A DNA stretch of 64,000 bases from the NCBI RefSeq assembly GCF_027580225.2, contig NC_073358.2:7011501-7075500 (forward strand). Direction: 5' to 3'. Origin of the DNA: Misgurnus anguillicaudatus (Eukaryota; Chordata; Actinopteri; Cypriniformes; Cobitidae). The position numbers were made by a program, and so were the translations under genes. The notes beneath the pieces were generated by a model. That model had not been told where the DNA came from, searched no databases, and saw only the letters and a list, made by a program, of their open reading frames with translations. This document shows, one piece after another, positions 11,286-23,639 of this stretch (position 1 is the first letter of the stretch; every line of letters begins with the position of its first letter).

Positions 11286-11478
11286 TGGGCGGTTTTCTTG
11301 GACAGGGCTTTTCACTGACTAAAATAACTTACTGACATCTCTTAACATATGAGTGCTATTGTTTTGTCTCAAAATGCACGCCAGTATTGTATTATATAAG
11401 GTTTGTTTGTAAAAATGTCCCAATTATAATAAAGACCGAGTTCTAAACTCTGTCCGGTAAACCAACCCTATATCCAGG
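11286..11478. repeat. Rep-E copy within the CACTA-like element
   Basis: TGGGCGGTTTTCTTGGACAGGG at the left and CTCTGTCCGGTAAACCAACCC at the right form diverged inverted ends. Body words (TCAAAATGCACGCCAGTA) match the Rep-E family. Confidence 0.55.
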
Positions 11479-11795
11479 CTTTTTATCTTAACTAAAATAG
11501 CTCCACTTTACTTCGGTCACATAACATAACACACTTCTAATATATCTTTACAAAAATATAATTACAAAAACGTCGAGTATTTGCGTCTTTGCCAATTAAT
11601 ATATTCTAAAATTAACATTTAATTACAAACACTTACCTGACGTGAACTTGAGGAAACGGCTGACTTGGGTCCTTCCTTGTGTGAAACAGTAAGTGATTCC
11701 AGCTGTTGCGTGCGGATTGTTCTCAGATGAAATGACCTGTGATCCAGATCCTTCCGAGTTAAAACATTTTAAATTCAAAATACCCAGACGCATGC

Positions 11796-11870
11796 GCATA
11801 CATACATACATACATACACACGCGCGAGCACGCGCGCGCACACACGCACGCACACGGGTACACACACGGG
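11796..11870. repeat. CATA/CACG simple repeat
   Basis: (CATA)n followed by imperfect CA/CG dinucleotide runs. It is purine-pyrimidine alternating and explains the Arg/His/Ala-rich spurious frames on both strands. Confidence 0.8.
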
Positions 11871-12659
11871 TATATTTAGAAGTTTTAAGATTGTTATGAT
11901 ATTGGGACTATTTCTCCACTCGCACCTTCAGCTCTGAAGTTCAAATTCGCAGGCAGTACGCAGCTCAGTTATAAATGTGAAAGATATGAAATATCATTCA
12001 ACAGCGATATCATTTAAGTGCAATCCTAAAATATGATTTAAAACATAACCCTTTTATTATTAAGTATAAGAAATTAAAATGAATTAAATCGCATGTTTAA
12101 ACGCCACAGAGATATCAGAGCCAGCAGTCGATTTCTGATGGGCTTCCCGAGTCGAGGCTGTGCTGGGCGGGGTGTGAGCGCTTAAGTGTCTGTGATTTTC
12201 TGGAGCTCATCTGGAGCTCTTCTCCGTCCGACTCCGAAAGTGTCCGAGCACATTTTTAAATAGACGCTATCTATATTAACCGACCGCATATTTAAACTTT
12301 AAGCACATACATTCACGCCTGAACAACTCTTAAAATTACATTTTGTTACCAAATAACAGTAATATTATGAGCATTTTGTTGTCAGGAAACATAGCTGTCA
12401 TAAGTCCACATATTGACTAGATTTGTCTTAATTAGTTCAGTCAACATAGCCATTCTGAATGTTGACTGAATTTGGAAATAACCATTCACTTAATGTTTTA
12501 AATACAGATTTATCTAGACTTAAAATAATATGTCTACTCAACTAAGCCCAAACAAGAAAATTGGTTTAACTTATATATTTTTGCCCGTCCAACATTTCAT
12601 TAATTGGATTTTTGATCAGTGTATGAATTGATCGTTTGACCTTGGCACACTTTGAATAT

Positions 12660-12960
12660 TGTTTTTTTTAAAGGGCACCTATTGTCGATATGCAAAAGGT
12701 ACTTACCCCCAAGGTAAACGATTATATACGAGTTATAATTTCCGATGTAAATCTCTTTTCTTGGACTACAACAAACACACGGATTGTAGGTAACAGTTTA
12801 CTTCCTGGGATTGGTGATGTAAAGAAGACAGACATTATCATAATTCCTCCTTCAAACACAGCCTATAGGTTTTGTGTACGCAGTGTTTTAAATAATACAA
12901 TTAATAAATCGGTACATTATTTGCTCAAAATGCCTAAACGGTGTAATGTGTAATATAAAT
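12660..12960. repeat. Cyprinid repeat fragment shared with 14.9 kb
   Basis: AAGGGCACCTATTGTCGATATGC followed by TTCTTGGACTACAACAAACAC, AACAGTTTACTTCCTGGGATTGGTGATGTA and ACATTATCATAATTCCTCC. The same blocks occur in the same order at about 14985-15115. The 87-codon frame at 12690 is part of the repeat, not a gene. Confidence 0.6.
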
Positions 12961-13404
12961 ACAATTAATCCTGGGGGTTTAAGTTAAATATCTTATCCAC
13001 ATAGATGTCATCATTATAAAATTAATATACAATATATAATTCCTTCACCTAATATATTAAGTTCCACCTGCTGCCGGTAGAGCCGCTAATTTAGTAAAAA
13101 CATAATATTTTTCAGTAATGTTCAGTTTTATATATTATTGTGTGTTAGTGGGTGTTTCCCTGCCTGTTTCTAAGATTTGTAATAAAAGTTTATCGTTTGG
13201 ATCTTTATTCTGAGTCTTCCACACACGCCCCATGCATGACATTCATTTTCCATTCATTTGCATCGAGAGGATGGATTTGGTCTTCACATACCTCTACTGA
13301 AAATAGCCAAATGTAAATGAGATGGTCTGATTTTAAAGTTGGTTTAATATCGTGAACATACCTGTATGAAAGATTGCACGTTAATAAAACTGAAGAAGTT
13401 TGCT
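12961..13404. other. No recognised feature
   Basis: Non-coding. An AATAAAAG polyadenylation-like signal near 13180 is not attached to any recognised transcript. Confidence 0.3.
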
Positions 13405-14920
13405 AAAGGGCACATATGATGCCCATTTTTACAGGATGGGATAAAAGTCTCAGGGGTGCCAAGAATGTGTCTGTAAAGTTTCTGCTCGAAATACAACACA
13501 GATAATTTATTATAACATGTCCAAAATGCCCCTACTTGGGTGGGAGCAAAAACGCACTGTGTGTACATTTAAATGCAAATGAGCTACAGCTCCTTACTCC
13601 CTTACCAAAAGAGACAGTGAGCCCTTTTAGTTAAAGTGGGAAGGGGTTAACGGTATCTATTCTGACTTATTAACACAGTTAAAGAGTTGTATTCCTCATG
13701 CTAAACAAAGGCAAAGTGTCAAAAAATCAGTTGAGCATGTGAAAGAGTAATTCTTGGCCGAACACACTCAAAAAGATGAAATACTATAGGTACCCAAGAT
13801 TAACAGGAGATTGGCAGAAACTGTGTGTGTTATGTGATTTTTAAAATAGATTTGATTCCTGTGAACACAGTCCGAGTCAATAGTGTCTCACTATTGAGAT
13901 ATGGCGAACAGTGTACAACTCACTGAGGGCGTAAATTATTGTTATGCAGGACTGTTAGTCAGTGGCTGTGGGCGGGGCTTATCAGTGTGACATCACATTA
14001 ACAAGAGAATCAAAACAGCATGTGGGTGGATTGTTTTTAATGTAGGGTGGTTGTGTTTACACACTACCAACACTAGGGGTGTAACGGTACGTGTATTCGA
14101 ACCGGACCGTTTCGGTTCAGGGCTTTCGTGCACCGAAAGGCCGAATGCATTTTGTGTGCGCCTGTGCGGAACATAATACGTGCGTTTCCGCACGAACATA
14201 TTAAGTGGTGGAAGTCTCCGCGTTCAGCGCAATTCTTCTGTCAAACATATAACATAATTCGGCCCGCAGAAAGATTTTTATTTACTTAGTTGTTTATCCG
14301 TTTGATTATTGATGTAAACGTTTACGTGTCCTATCTAAAAGCGCATGTTAAACGCACTAATCTCAAAATGAGTGTATAATAAGTATATCATCATGTTGCT
14401 TGCTATGCAGTTACACATAGAGCAGTAATATTATTTTTATACAGAGATGGTACATAGCCAATTCAATACTGTGGGGTAAACAATCCAAAATAAATCAAAA
14501 CAGAAAATTTTTGGTGGCAAAAATGTAGGCTAATTGTTCATAAATGTATTTAGGAATTGAATTTGTTAGTTCAAGGTTTTAGTAGAAAAAGTTTAAGAGA
14601 AGGTTAAGAAAAGAGTTACCTTCTGTTATAAAATAATGTAAAAAAGAACTTTGCAGTAGTATTTTATTTATTATTTTTTCATTTTATATGTTATATTTAA
14701 TTAAAAAGTGTTTAAAAAAAGTGTAAACAAATTGTAAAAAAAAAGTTTATAGTAATAAACAACCTGCAGTTTAATGTTTGCATTTTTCCCTTACTGTACC
14801 GAAAATGAACCGAACCGTGGCTTCAAAACCGGGGTTCGCACCGAACCGTGATTTTTGCGTACCGTTACACCCCTAACCAACACACATTTATGTCCAAACA
14901 TTTCGTAAAAGGTTAATGTT
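13405..14920. repeat. Long Rep-A-like cyprinid repeat, split by a hAT
   Basis: Begins AAAGGGCACATATGATGCCC, with GTGTCTGTAAAGTTTCTGCTCGAAATAC, ATGCAAATGAGCTACAGCTCC and GGGCGGGGCTTATCAGTGTGACATCAC. It resumes after the hAT with ACCAACACACATTTATGTCCAAACA. These are blocks of one long cyprinid repeat related to the TTAA-flanked Rep-A. No coding capacity. Confidence 0.55.
14074..14875. mobile_element. hAT element with perfect 8-bp duplication
   Basis: 802 bp, from TAGGGGTGTAACGGTACG to CGTACCGTTACACCCCTA, with CGGTTC/GAACCG subterminal boxes, flanked by ACCAACAC (14066-14073, 14876-14883). The terminal repeats are very well kept. No transposase frame. Confidence 0.93.
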
Positions 14921-14939
14921 AAATAGCACCAATTTTACA

Positions 14940-15410
14940 TTTCCTTTGGTGTATAAGTGTGCATACATGTTACCGATAACGATACATATCCCAAAGTAAA
15001 CGATGACGCGAGTTATCATCTCTCTTTCTTGGACTACAACAAACACAAACAGTTTACATCCTGGGATTGGTGACGTAGAGCCGACATTATCATAATTCCT
15101 CCAGCTTCGGACTCACAGCCTGTAAGTTAACTCTTGTCAGCATTGTGCATGAATCTTTCAAACATGGTAAGGAGTCTCACATTTCTGGCTGACATCAGAG
15201 GTATTCAGACCAATCACAACGTACAGATTAGCTGGCCAATCAAGGCCACAGAACTTTTCAAATCCATGCGTTTCAGGAAGAGAGTGAAATCTGGAGCTAC
15301 AAAAATGTACGGTATGTGGAAAATAATGTGCTTTTTTAACCATAAACCACATGAACACATTGTATTATACCAAATACACAAAACAACGTTGTTTTTATCA
15401 ATGAAATAGA
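14940..15410. repeat. Cyprinid repeat fragment
   Basis: Shares the TTGGACTACAACAAACAC...CATTATCATAATTCCTCC order with 12660-12960, then continues with TCTCACATTTCTGGCTGACATC, ATTCAGACCAATCACAACG and a TGTGGAAAATAATGTGCTTTTT...CATAAACCACATGAACACATTGTATTA tail. The 91-codon frame at 15134 lies wholly inside it and is rejected as a gene. Confidence 0.6.
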
Positions 15411-15709
15411 TGCACTTAAACATAATTTGATTTAGTGTAAATGTAGCCTTTGGTAAATGGTAGGCTGGGTGTAGTCTAATTTTATCACGTAATGTCAAAG
15501 AAGGGTTATTAAATGCATGGGAATTCTTATGTTGAACCTATTAAATGGCTATTTAAAACAATGGCATTCATAGTGAGTCAATTACTGCAAGCACATATTT
15601 CCTTTTGTACTTGTGTTTTGTGAACTATATAAAAAATATTGTCAAAAATATTTAGAAAAAAGTAGATGGAAAACGTAATCAAGTGCTGAGATAAAGATAA
15701 TGTATCAAT

Positions 15710-16761
15710 TAGGGCTGGGATAAACGATTATTTTTTAAACGATTAATCTAGCGATTATTTTTTTGATGCATCGATTAATCTAACGATTCATTTTATCAGT
15801 CCGATTCGACTTCGATTCGATTCGATTCTCGATTATCTCCCCATTAATTAACTAATAGCAATTTATACAAATAGCAAAAATGTTGTTTTACATATCTGAT
15901 GTAAACATTTCAATATATGTTCATTGCTCTTAAAATTTCTAAATAAAAAAAGACTATACAAGTGCAAAATAATGCATTCTAGGCAGAGCATTCAATAAAG
16001 CGTTTGCAGCTCATACTGTGCAGTTTAGTAACTGTATAAAAATCTCAAGTTCAAATTACTTTATTTTACATGCATTTATGTGCAAAACCTCTTCAATGTG
16101 CCTTTTGATGGTCAGTGTAACATTTATAACTTGATTTGTTTAATCCACATTGTTTTCGTGCTGTTCTAGTCCATTTAATGACAGATATAATCACAATTAT
16201 AGACTTAAGAAGCACATATATTATTAAATGTCTTTCTCTTTAGTTTGTTTAGATAGATTAGGACTCATTTACTGCTGGACAGAGCGAATGAAAGCGCAGT
16301 CTTCTGGCAACAGTGACATATTTCATTGCTTTCTGTTACATTGCTCAAAGTCATGACGGTTTAAAATACACTTCACATTCATGATTTTAAGGTAAAATGA
16401 CACATTTTCGCGTCAATCCACGAGCATTTAAACCATAAACAAAGCACTTTCACTTTAATTGACCATGAGCAGCGCAGCAGAACCGACGCAGAAACGATTG
16501 CAGCACTGTTGCTACAGAGCCGCGAGCTCGCGCTGCTCATGCGGCGGGGTGCAAGCTTGTTAACGTGGGCGCTCAAAAAAACACGCGCCGCACGTACTGC
16601 TCACACTTGCTGTGTGAAACCGGCGTGGACTGAAGCCACTCGCGTTGCTACTATTCTACGGCGCCGCCTTTTTGGGTCTGACGAATCGACGCGCATATTT
16701 TGCGTCGACGTTTTTTTTGCGTCGACGTCGTCGATTACGTCGACGCATTGTCCCAGCCCTA
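15710..16761. mobile_element. hAT element with perfect 8-bp duplication
   Basis: 1052 bp, from TAGGGCTGGGATAAACGATT to GCATTGTCCCAGCCCTA, flanked by GTATCAAT (15702-15709, 16762-16769). Subterminal arrays of CGATT (left) and CGTCGACG (right). A GC-rich stretch near 16460-16700 starts ATGAGCAGCGCAGCAGAA and may be the remnant of a first transposase exon, but no BED finger or catalytic domain follows. Confidence 0.9.
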
Positions 16762-16769
16762 GTATCAAT

Positions 16770-17448
16770 TTAACAAACCTGTTTTGTTGCCAAAGGTTTT
16801 TATTTGATCCAGCAAGCGATTTGTAGGCAAATTAGTCTTTCAATTATTTTCGGGTGGTTCTCTTTAACAGAAAAGGCCAAAAGGTAAAGTATCAAAGGAA
16901 GCGACTAAGATCACAGTGCTGCTCTCTCAAATGGCTCATTCAGTTCAGGCTGAGAAATAGCAGCTAATAGAGGTAGAAGAAGAGCTTTATTTAATCAGGG
17001 CTATTTGAAGTTACTGTGCATCTCCGCATGGTACATACTGACCCAATGCTCACCTTTCTGTCTAAGTTCCAAAGTGGTCTAAAACGATGTGTGGAAACTG
17101 AGCAGACCTACCCTGATAAGGACATTTTATGTCCATACTTATTTTTTGTTTTGGTAGAGACCCAATAAAAACCTGACAGCTTATTCTGGCAGAGACTAAA
17201 ACAAGCTAGATATAGCTCTGTTCTTGTGTGACAGGCAAATCTGGTATAAACCAGCTTGTTCGGTAGATTTCTATTACATTACAACATCAGTTTAAATCTG
17301 ATTTTTGAAGCATCTCCAGTGAGATCTGCTGTATGTCAATATCCATTTCCCACAGTAATGTTTTCACACACACAGGATCTTTTTGCATTAAAGGGTTTGC
17401 AATGTTGTCTTACAATAGGAATAAACTCTCTCTCTCTCCATTTATGTA
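16770..17448. other. No recognised feature
   Basis: Non-coding. Leads into a short (TA)n that served as the Tc1 target. Confidence 0.35.
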
Positions 17449-18125
17449 TATATATATATATACAGTCTTGTTCAAAATAATAGCAGTACAATGTGACTAA
17501 CCAGAATAATCAAGGTTTTTAGTATATTTTTTTATTGCTACGTGGCAAACAAGTTACCAGTAGGTTCAGTAGAATCTCAGAAAACAAATGAGACCCAGCA
17601 TTCATGATATGCACGCTCTTAAGGCTGTGCAATTGGGCAATTAGTTGAATTAGTTGAAAGGGGTGTGTTCAAAAAAATAGCAGTGTGGCATTCAATCACT
17701 GAGGTCATCAATTTTGTGAAGAAACAGGTGTGAATCAGGTGGCCCCTATTTAAGGATGAAGCCAACACTTGTTGAACATGCATTTGAAAGCTGAGGAAAA
17801 TGGGTCGTTCAAGACATTGTTCAGAAGAACAGCGTACTTTGATTAAAAAGTTGATTGGAGAGGGGAAAACCTATAAAGAGGTGCAAAAAATGATAGGCTG
17901 TTCAGCTAAAATGATCTCCAATGCCTTATATTGGAGAGCAAAACCAGAGAGACGTGGAAGAAAACGGAAGACAACCATCAAAATGGATAGAAGAATAACC
18001 AGAATGGCAAAGGCTCAGCCAATGATCACCTCCAGGATGATCAAAGACAGTATGGAGTTACCTGTAAGTACTGTGACAGTTAGAAGATGTCTGTGTGAAG
18101 CTAATCTATTTTCAAGAATCCCCGC

Positions 18126-19239
18126 TAGGGCTGGGCCGGTTTGTGTTTTTTTTAACCGCGGTCGGTAATCAACAAATTCCCGCGGTTTTGCGGTTTATTG
18201 GCAAGACAACGAGTTAAATAACATGCATGATTTATTTATCTTCAATACAAAACACGTGCAAATTTCTTAAGGAACATGTAAAGTGAATATTATTTCCTTC
18301 CACATTTCTTTAATTTCAACATTCAACAACTTGAACAATTAATATTATCAGTTAAAAAAATGTTAACGCATTGTGCGTGTCCACACGTGCCGACAGACAT
18401 TTCGCCACTTCTCTATCCTTAATTTGTGAATAGCCTGTAAATGACGCAAATTACTGCTGCCCTGACGGTCTGGTAAAATAACCATTTGTATGAGAAATCA
18501 CTTGTACTGCATATGTGTCCGTGCTTGAGTATAGCTGGGAAGCTGCATGGAGACGCGTGTGTGTGCAAGATGACACGGTCCGTCTGTATCGCGCGCACCC
18601 GGGCAGTCCGTGTCTGTCTCGCGCGCACCCGGGCAGTCCGCTTCTGTCTCGCGCGCACCCGGGCAGTCCGCCTCCGTCTCGCGTGCTCGGACAGACCGCT
18701 TCTTTCCTCAACCCTTACCATAAACATCTGTCTTTTTCCACAAACAGAGAAAGAAGACGCAAAAGCAAAACTTTTTGAAATGTGTCCTGCTTTAGAAATG
18801 GCCACTGTTGTAGGCTAGATGAAAAAGAGACAATCTAACCTCTTTGGATATTAATCCTCAGACTGATCGCGTGCTCTTTATGTTGCGTGAAAATTTGATA
18901 ATGTATGAAACCTGATTCTGTTGTTGATCTGTTGCGGCTGCTTGCACGTTCAAATTAGATAAAATGTTTGTATTACTTTAAACGAGTGACAGACAACGTC
19001 ACCTGTATTTCTACTCAATGACAATTTAATATTAAAATCATATCATTTAATATTCAGTTAACAAGTTGCGGTTGTTAACAAGCTGCGTGTATAACATCCC
19101 CACATATACACACAAGTGCAGGCCAATGTTTCAAGATTTTTTTTTTTTTTTTGGCGGTTATGACGGTGAGGAGCTTAGAGCCGCGGCATGGGTCACGTGA
19201 CCGCGGTATGGCGGTAATCCGGTTACCACCCCAGGCCTA
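18126..19239. mobile_element. hAT inserted in the Tc1 transposase
   Basis: 1114 bp, starting TAGGGCTGGGCCGGTTTG and ending GGTTACCACCCCAGGCCTA, with CCGCGGT/ACCGCGG subterminal boxes. It is flanked by ATCCCCGC (18118-18125, 19240-19247). No transposase. It carries a 30-bp minisatellite (18571-18690). Confidence 0.92.
18571..18690. repeat. 30-bp GC-rich minisatellite, about 4 copies
   Basis: Unit GGGCAGTCCG + TGTCTGTCTC + GCGCGCACCC. Two central copies are nearly identical and the first and last are diverged. Because 30 is a multiple of three, all frames stay open, which produces the Arg/Ala/Thr-repeat frames seen on both strands. Confidence 0.9.
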
Positions 19240-20185
19240 ATCCCCGCAAAGTCCCTCTGTTAAAAAAAGGCATGTGCAGAAGAGGTTACAATTTGCCAAA
19301 GAACACATCAACTAGCTTAAAGAGAAATGGAGGAACATTTTGTGGACTGATGAGAGTAAAATTGTTCTTTTTGGGTCCAAGGGCCACAGGCAGTTTGTGA
19401 GACGACCCCCAAACTCTGAATTCAAGCCACAGTACACAGTAAAGACAGTGAAGCATGGAGCATGATATGGGCATGTTTCTCCTACTATGGTGTTGGGTCT
19501 ATTTATCGCATACCAGGGATCATGGATCAGTTTGCATATGTTAAAATACTTGAAGAGGTCATGTTGCCCTATGCTGAAGAGGACATGCCCTTGAAATGGT
19601 TGTTTCAACAAGACAATGACCCAAAACACACTAGTAAACGGGCAAAGTCTTGGTTCCAAACCAACAAAATTAATGTTATGGAGTGGCCAGCCCAATCTCC
19701 AGACCTTAATCCAATTTAGAACTTGTGGGGTGATATCAAAAATGCTGTTTCTGAAGCAAAACCAAGAAATGTGAATGAATTGTGGAATGTTGTTAAAGAA
19801 TCATGGAGTGGAATAACAGCTGAGAGGTGCCACAAGTTGGTTGACTCCATGCCACACAGATGTCAAGCAGTTTTAAAAAACTGTGGTCATACAACTAAAT
19901 ATTAGTTTAGTGATTCACAGGATTGCTAAATCCCAGAAAAAAAAATGTTTGTACAAAATAGTTTTGAGTTTGTACAGTCAAAGGTAGACTGAACACACCC
20001 CTTTCAACTAATTGCCCAATTGCACAGCCTTAAGAGCGTGCATATCATGAATGCTGGGTCTTGTTTGTTTTCTGAGAATCTACTGAACCTACTGGTAACT
20101 TGTTTGCCACGTAGCAATAAAAAATATACTAAAAACCTTCATTATTCTGGTTAGTCACATTGTACTGCTATTATTTTGAACAAGA

Positions 20186-20935
<750 letters not shown>

Positions 20936-20950
20936 ATATATATATATAAG

Positions 20951-21036
20951 TGATGCAACAATACACTTAGTTCACGGTTCAATACAATTTTCGGTTCTTG
21001 TCCACGGTTTTCGGTTCGGATGCCTTGGCCTATTAC
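20951..21036. mobile_element. hAT-type terminal fragment
   Basis: GTGATGCAACAATACACTTAG followed by CGGTTC and CGGTTTTCGGTTCGG boxes, typical of one hAT end. No partner terminus found downstream. Confidence 0.45.
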
Positions 21037-21935
21037 AGGTTTTTTTTAATTATTCTATGCTTAGGTAACAGAAACAGTGAGATGTTAAGAAGCAAAAATA
21101 CTAGTTTTAATTGCAGTTCTTTTTATTTTATGTAAATGCTAAATCATTTTACACATTTCTAGTGTATTGATACAATAATATAAAATATAATTAAATAAAG
21201 ACATAAAAATGATATCCTATTCAAACTGGGGAACATGTGAATTCATTACATTACATAAATTGGCCATTTTATATACCTGTACTTAGTAAATTAAACTTTA
21301 CATTGTAAATGAAGGCTATACCTTACTGCACTACTGTTAAATCCAACATCATGTTGTCTGAAACTAAAACTAAGCAGCTATATAGGGGGTGTTATTCTTT
21401 TTTCTGCAGTGCAAAACAATTAAGTCGATTGTGTAAGGAGCTGTTATTTGTCTGTTGACTGTGAAAATAGCCCTGCCGCCAATGAGGCATTAGGCCGTTA
21501 GATTATAATAACACCTTTATAATGTTTTTATTGCACCAGACTAATGATTTATGTCTTAGACAAATTACAGCAAAGTGATGTTTATCTTTCTAGACCTGCA
21601 CACAGAAAGTTATATGGCTATCATAGTGATTAATATTTTACTTTGTATGATCTGGCATTACAAATATACACCCATTGACAAACAGGACAATATTTAATAT
21701 AAACATGCCACACCTATCCAAGACAAATGCACGTGAGAGAGCGTTTACTAAGATCAATACAGTGAACTCGTATATCAGCAACATACTAATCGCAAGGTAA
21801 GAGAAACAGTGACATATTTTGTTATCCTGTATCATTGTCCTTTAGATTGTTTTAAAAAATTACAAATTGTATGGGTCCGACATTAAACTAATTTTTACAA
21901 ACAGACTTTATAAAAACCTTAATGGTGTCTGTCAG
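21037..21935. other. No recognised feature
   Basis: AT-rich non-coding; may include interior of the hAT whose end lies at 20951. Confidence 0.3.
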
Positions 21936-22008
21936 TGCAAGATGTTTACAAATTAAGGAAGATCTTAGTCTGGGACTAGGATAAGCCCTGTGCGGAAAAC
22001 TGCCCCAT
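21936..22008. repeat. Rep-E fragment, right end
   Basis: TTAGTCTGGGACTAGG followed by CTGTGCGGAAAACTGCCCC corresponds to the opposite end of the GGGGCGGTTTCCC family. Confidence 0.5.
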
Positions 22009-22747
22009 AAGTATCTGAAAAGGTCAAGGGGGTGTTTTAGATAAAGTTCGGATAAATTGACTTGTCTGCTGCTAAGGTTATGCCATCATACTGATCTGAG
22101 ACCAGATCTTAAACATTAGTCTGACTGCAGCAGTGAAGCGTTACATTTGCCGTGAGAAAGAAAACTTGTTGATGGGAGAGAGAGGGCAGAGCTTTGCCCT
22201 TGAGCACAACAGCAGGTCACCACCCTTTAACAGGTAAAGCTTTGCATAATCTCTCCTTTTAATGAGACTTCTCTGCAAAACGAACACAAGCCCTCAGAAC
22301 ATGCAGTAAATGCCTTACAAAACGCAAACTTGTGCACCTCACGTATTTCTTAAGAACTAGACCTTTAACCCTATAGCACATTGACTCATAGTTCCTTCTA
22401 AAATTTAGATAAATAAAAACACATTTAACAATCTGCATAATTTGATCATTGATGTCTACAGTGTAAATGGTGCAGGTAGAATTCTTAAAGTCCCTGCAAA
22501 GCACAGTGTTACATATTTTTTCACATATTTTTTACTTAACGTTATTCCAAATGTTTTCAACCATTTGGAAATCCTGAAAATTCGTCATTTTAAAAAGCAA
22601 TCTGTCGCTAGTGTCTATGTCAGCTGTGTCATGTCTGGGTTATTTATGGTTTTTGCTTATACTGTCAAAGAAACTATAGGTCTGTTTCACTTCATGAGGC
22701 ACTGCGCATGCACTGCGATTGGTAAAAATTACATATTGTGCCGTTGA
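22009..22747. other. No recognised gene
   Basis: Non-coding. A 101-codon plus frame (22442-22747) has no domain, codon bias or splice context that I recognise and is left uncalled. Confidence 0.35.
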
Positions 22748-22895
22748 AGGTATAGTTTACCCCCCAAAAAAAGTTTTGCAGTCGCTATTTATTTACCCTC
22801 AAGTTTTGTATAATTGTTTTAGTTCTGCTGACCACAAAGGAAGATATTTATAATCAAGCAGAAAACAGGAGCACAATTCAGTTCCATAGTAAAAA
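22748..22895. repeat. Cyprinid repeat fragment (GTTYACCC...ATTTACCCTC)
   Basis: GGTATAGTTTACCCCCCAAAA, ATTTATTTACCCTCAAGTTTT and CTGCTGACCACAAAGGAAGATAT are diverged blocks of a very common cyprinid repeat. A reverse copy is at 34705-34812. Confidence 0.6.
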
Positions 22896-22897
22896 AC

Positions 22898-23407
22898 AGG
22901 GTTCCCACACCTTAGTTAACTCCAAATTCAAGGACCTTTCAAGGACTTTCCAGGTCCAATACCCTCAAACTTCAAGGACTAAATGTGGGGACACATTTCA
23001 AGTGAAAGCAAGGTTACATTGTGTTACCTTTTCAGATACATTGTTACAGTTTCCTTTCGAGGGAACTCTCGCTGCGTCACTGCGGTGACACTTTTGGGAC
23101 GCCGATATGGTCATTTTTTTACACATCGGCATCGTTCCGATGTCAAAATAGGGCCGATGTGAACAGGCCGATAATCATTCCTGTGTATTTGACGTGTGTG
23201 TAGGAGACGTGAGTGTGGGGGTTAGGGTTAGGTTAGGTTACAAAAGTAAAAAAAGTGTTTTGGAAAATAGCTCTTTATTTGATTATCATTAAAATGTGTT
23301 TTCTATACAGAGATATCGGCATCAGCAAATATCGGTATCGGCCATAACAGACAAGGGTCATATTGGTTATCGGTATCGGCCAAAATTTTCACATCGGTGC
23401 ATCACTA
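22898..23407. mobile_element. Mosaic of hAT termini and a GGGAACT repeat
   Basis: 22898-22985 is one hAT end (CAGGGTTCCCACACCTTAG, TTCAAGGACCTTTCAAGGAC). 23045-23092 is a short cyprinid repeat (TTTCGAGGGAACTCTCGCTGCGTCACTGCGGTGAC). 23096-23407 is the right part of an ATCGGCC-rich hAT ending CACATCGGTGCATCACTA. None has both ends, so this is a rearranged junction zone. Confidence 0.55.
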
Positions 23408-23639
23408 GCTGTGGGTGGATAGTGCAGATTAAGGGGCGATATTATCCCCCCTTTGCCATCACAAGGGGAGCAAAATTTCAATTACCTATTTTTTCACATG
23501 CTTGCAGAGAATGGTTTAACAAAACTAATTTACTGAGTTGATCTTTTTCACATTTACTAGGTTGATAGAAACACCGGGGACCCAATTATAGCACTTAAAC
23601 ATGGAAAAAAGTCGGATTTTCATGATATATCCCCTTTAA
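23408..23639. repeat. Rep-A right half
   Basis: Starts GTGGGTGGATAGTGCAGATTAAGGGG and ends GATATATCCCCTTTAA, colinear with the right half of 2451-3136 and without the Rep-B insert, so it records the empty site for that insertion. Confidence 0.7.

Larger units (their letters stand above)
10553..12621. mobile_element. CACTA-like (EnSpm) non-autonomous element
   Basis: Begins CACTGTAAAAAATAAATTG and ends TTGATCAGTG, with TA on both sides (10551-10552, 12622-12623). Subterminal blocks with GTTGGCTCAA, CACTCAATTT and TTCAACTAAAA recur in inverted form at the far end (GTCTACTCAACTAAG). CACTG/CAGTG ends and a 2-3-bp duplication fit CACTA-type elements, but no transposase is visible. It holds a Rep-E copy (11286-11478), a CA/CG-rich simple repeat (about 11796-11870), and a GC-richer patch at 12120-12250. 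Confidence 0.6.
17800..19905 (+). pseudogene. Broken Tc1-like transposase
   Basis: The first part, 17800-18125, starts MGRSRHCSEEQRTLIKK and has the paired-like helix-turn-helix region followed by a GRKRKTT basic motif. The hAT at 18126-19239 then splits it. After 19248 the frame meets a TAA at 19261 and a TAG at 19313; the first catalytic Asp (WTDES, about 19349) is still readable. A frame change near 19455 leads to 19462-19905, which contains the second catalytic Asp (QDNDPKH). The codon expected for the third catalytic residue, Glu after SPDLNPI, is TAG at 19717-19719. The remainder runs to the normal C-terminus (HTTKY, stop at 19905). Tc1 transposases are DDE cut-and-paste enzymes; this one cannot be active. 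Confidence 0.93.

Noticed and set aside
15134..15409. 91-codon plus frame and two overlapping minus frames
   Set aside because: All lie within a recognised cyprinid repeat.
18419..18818. Overlapping 86-128-codon frames with Arg/Ala/Thr repeats
   Set aside because: They are produced by the 30-bp minisatellite inside a hAT, where all frames stay open.
22442..22747. 101-codon plus frame
   Set aside because: No domain, no splice signals, odd Phe/Val/Ile-rich composition typical of AT-rich non-coding DNA.
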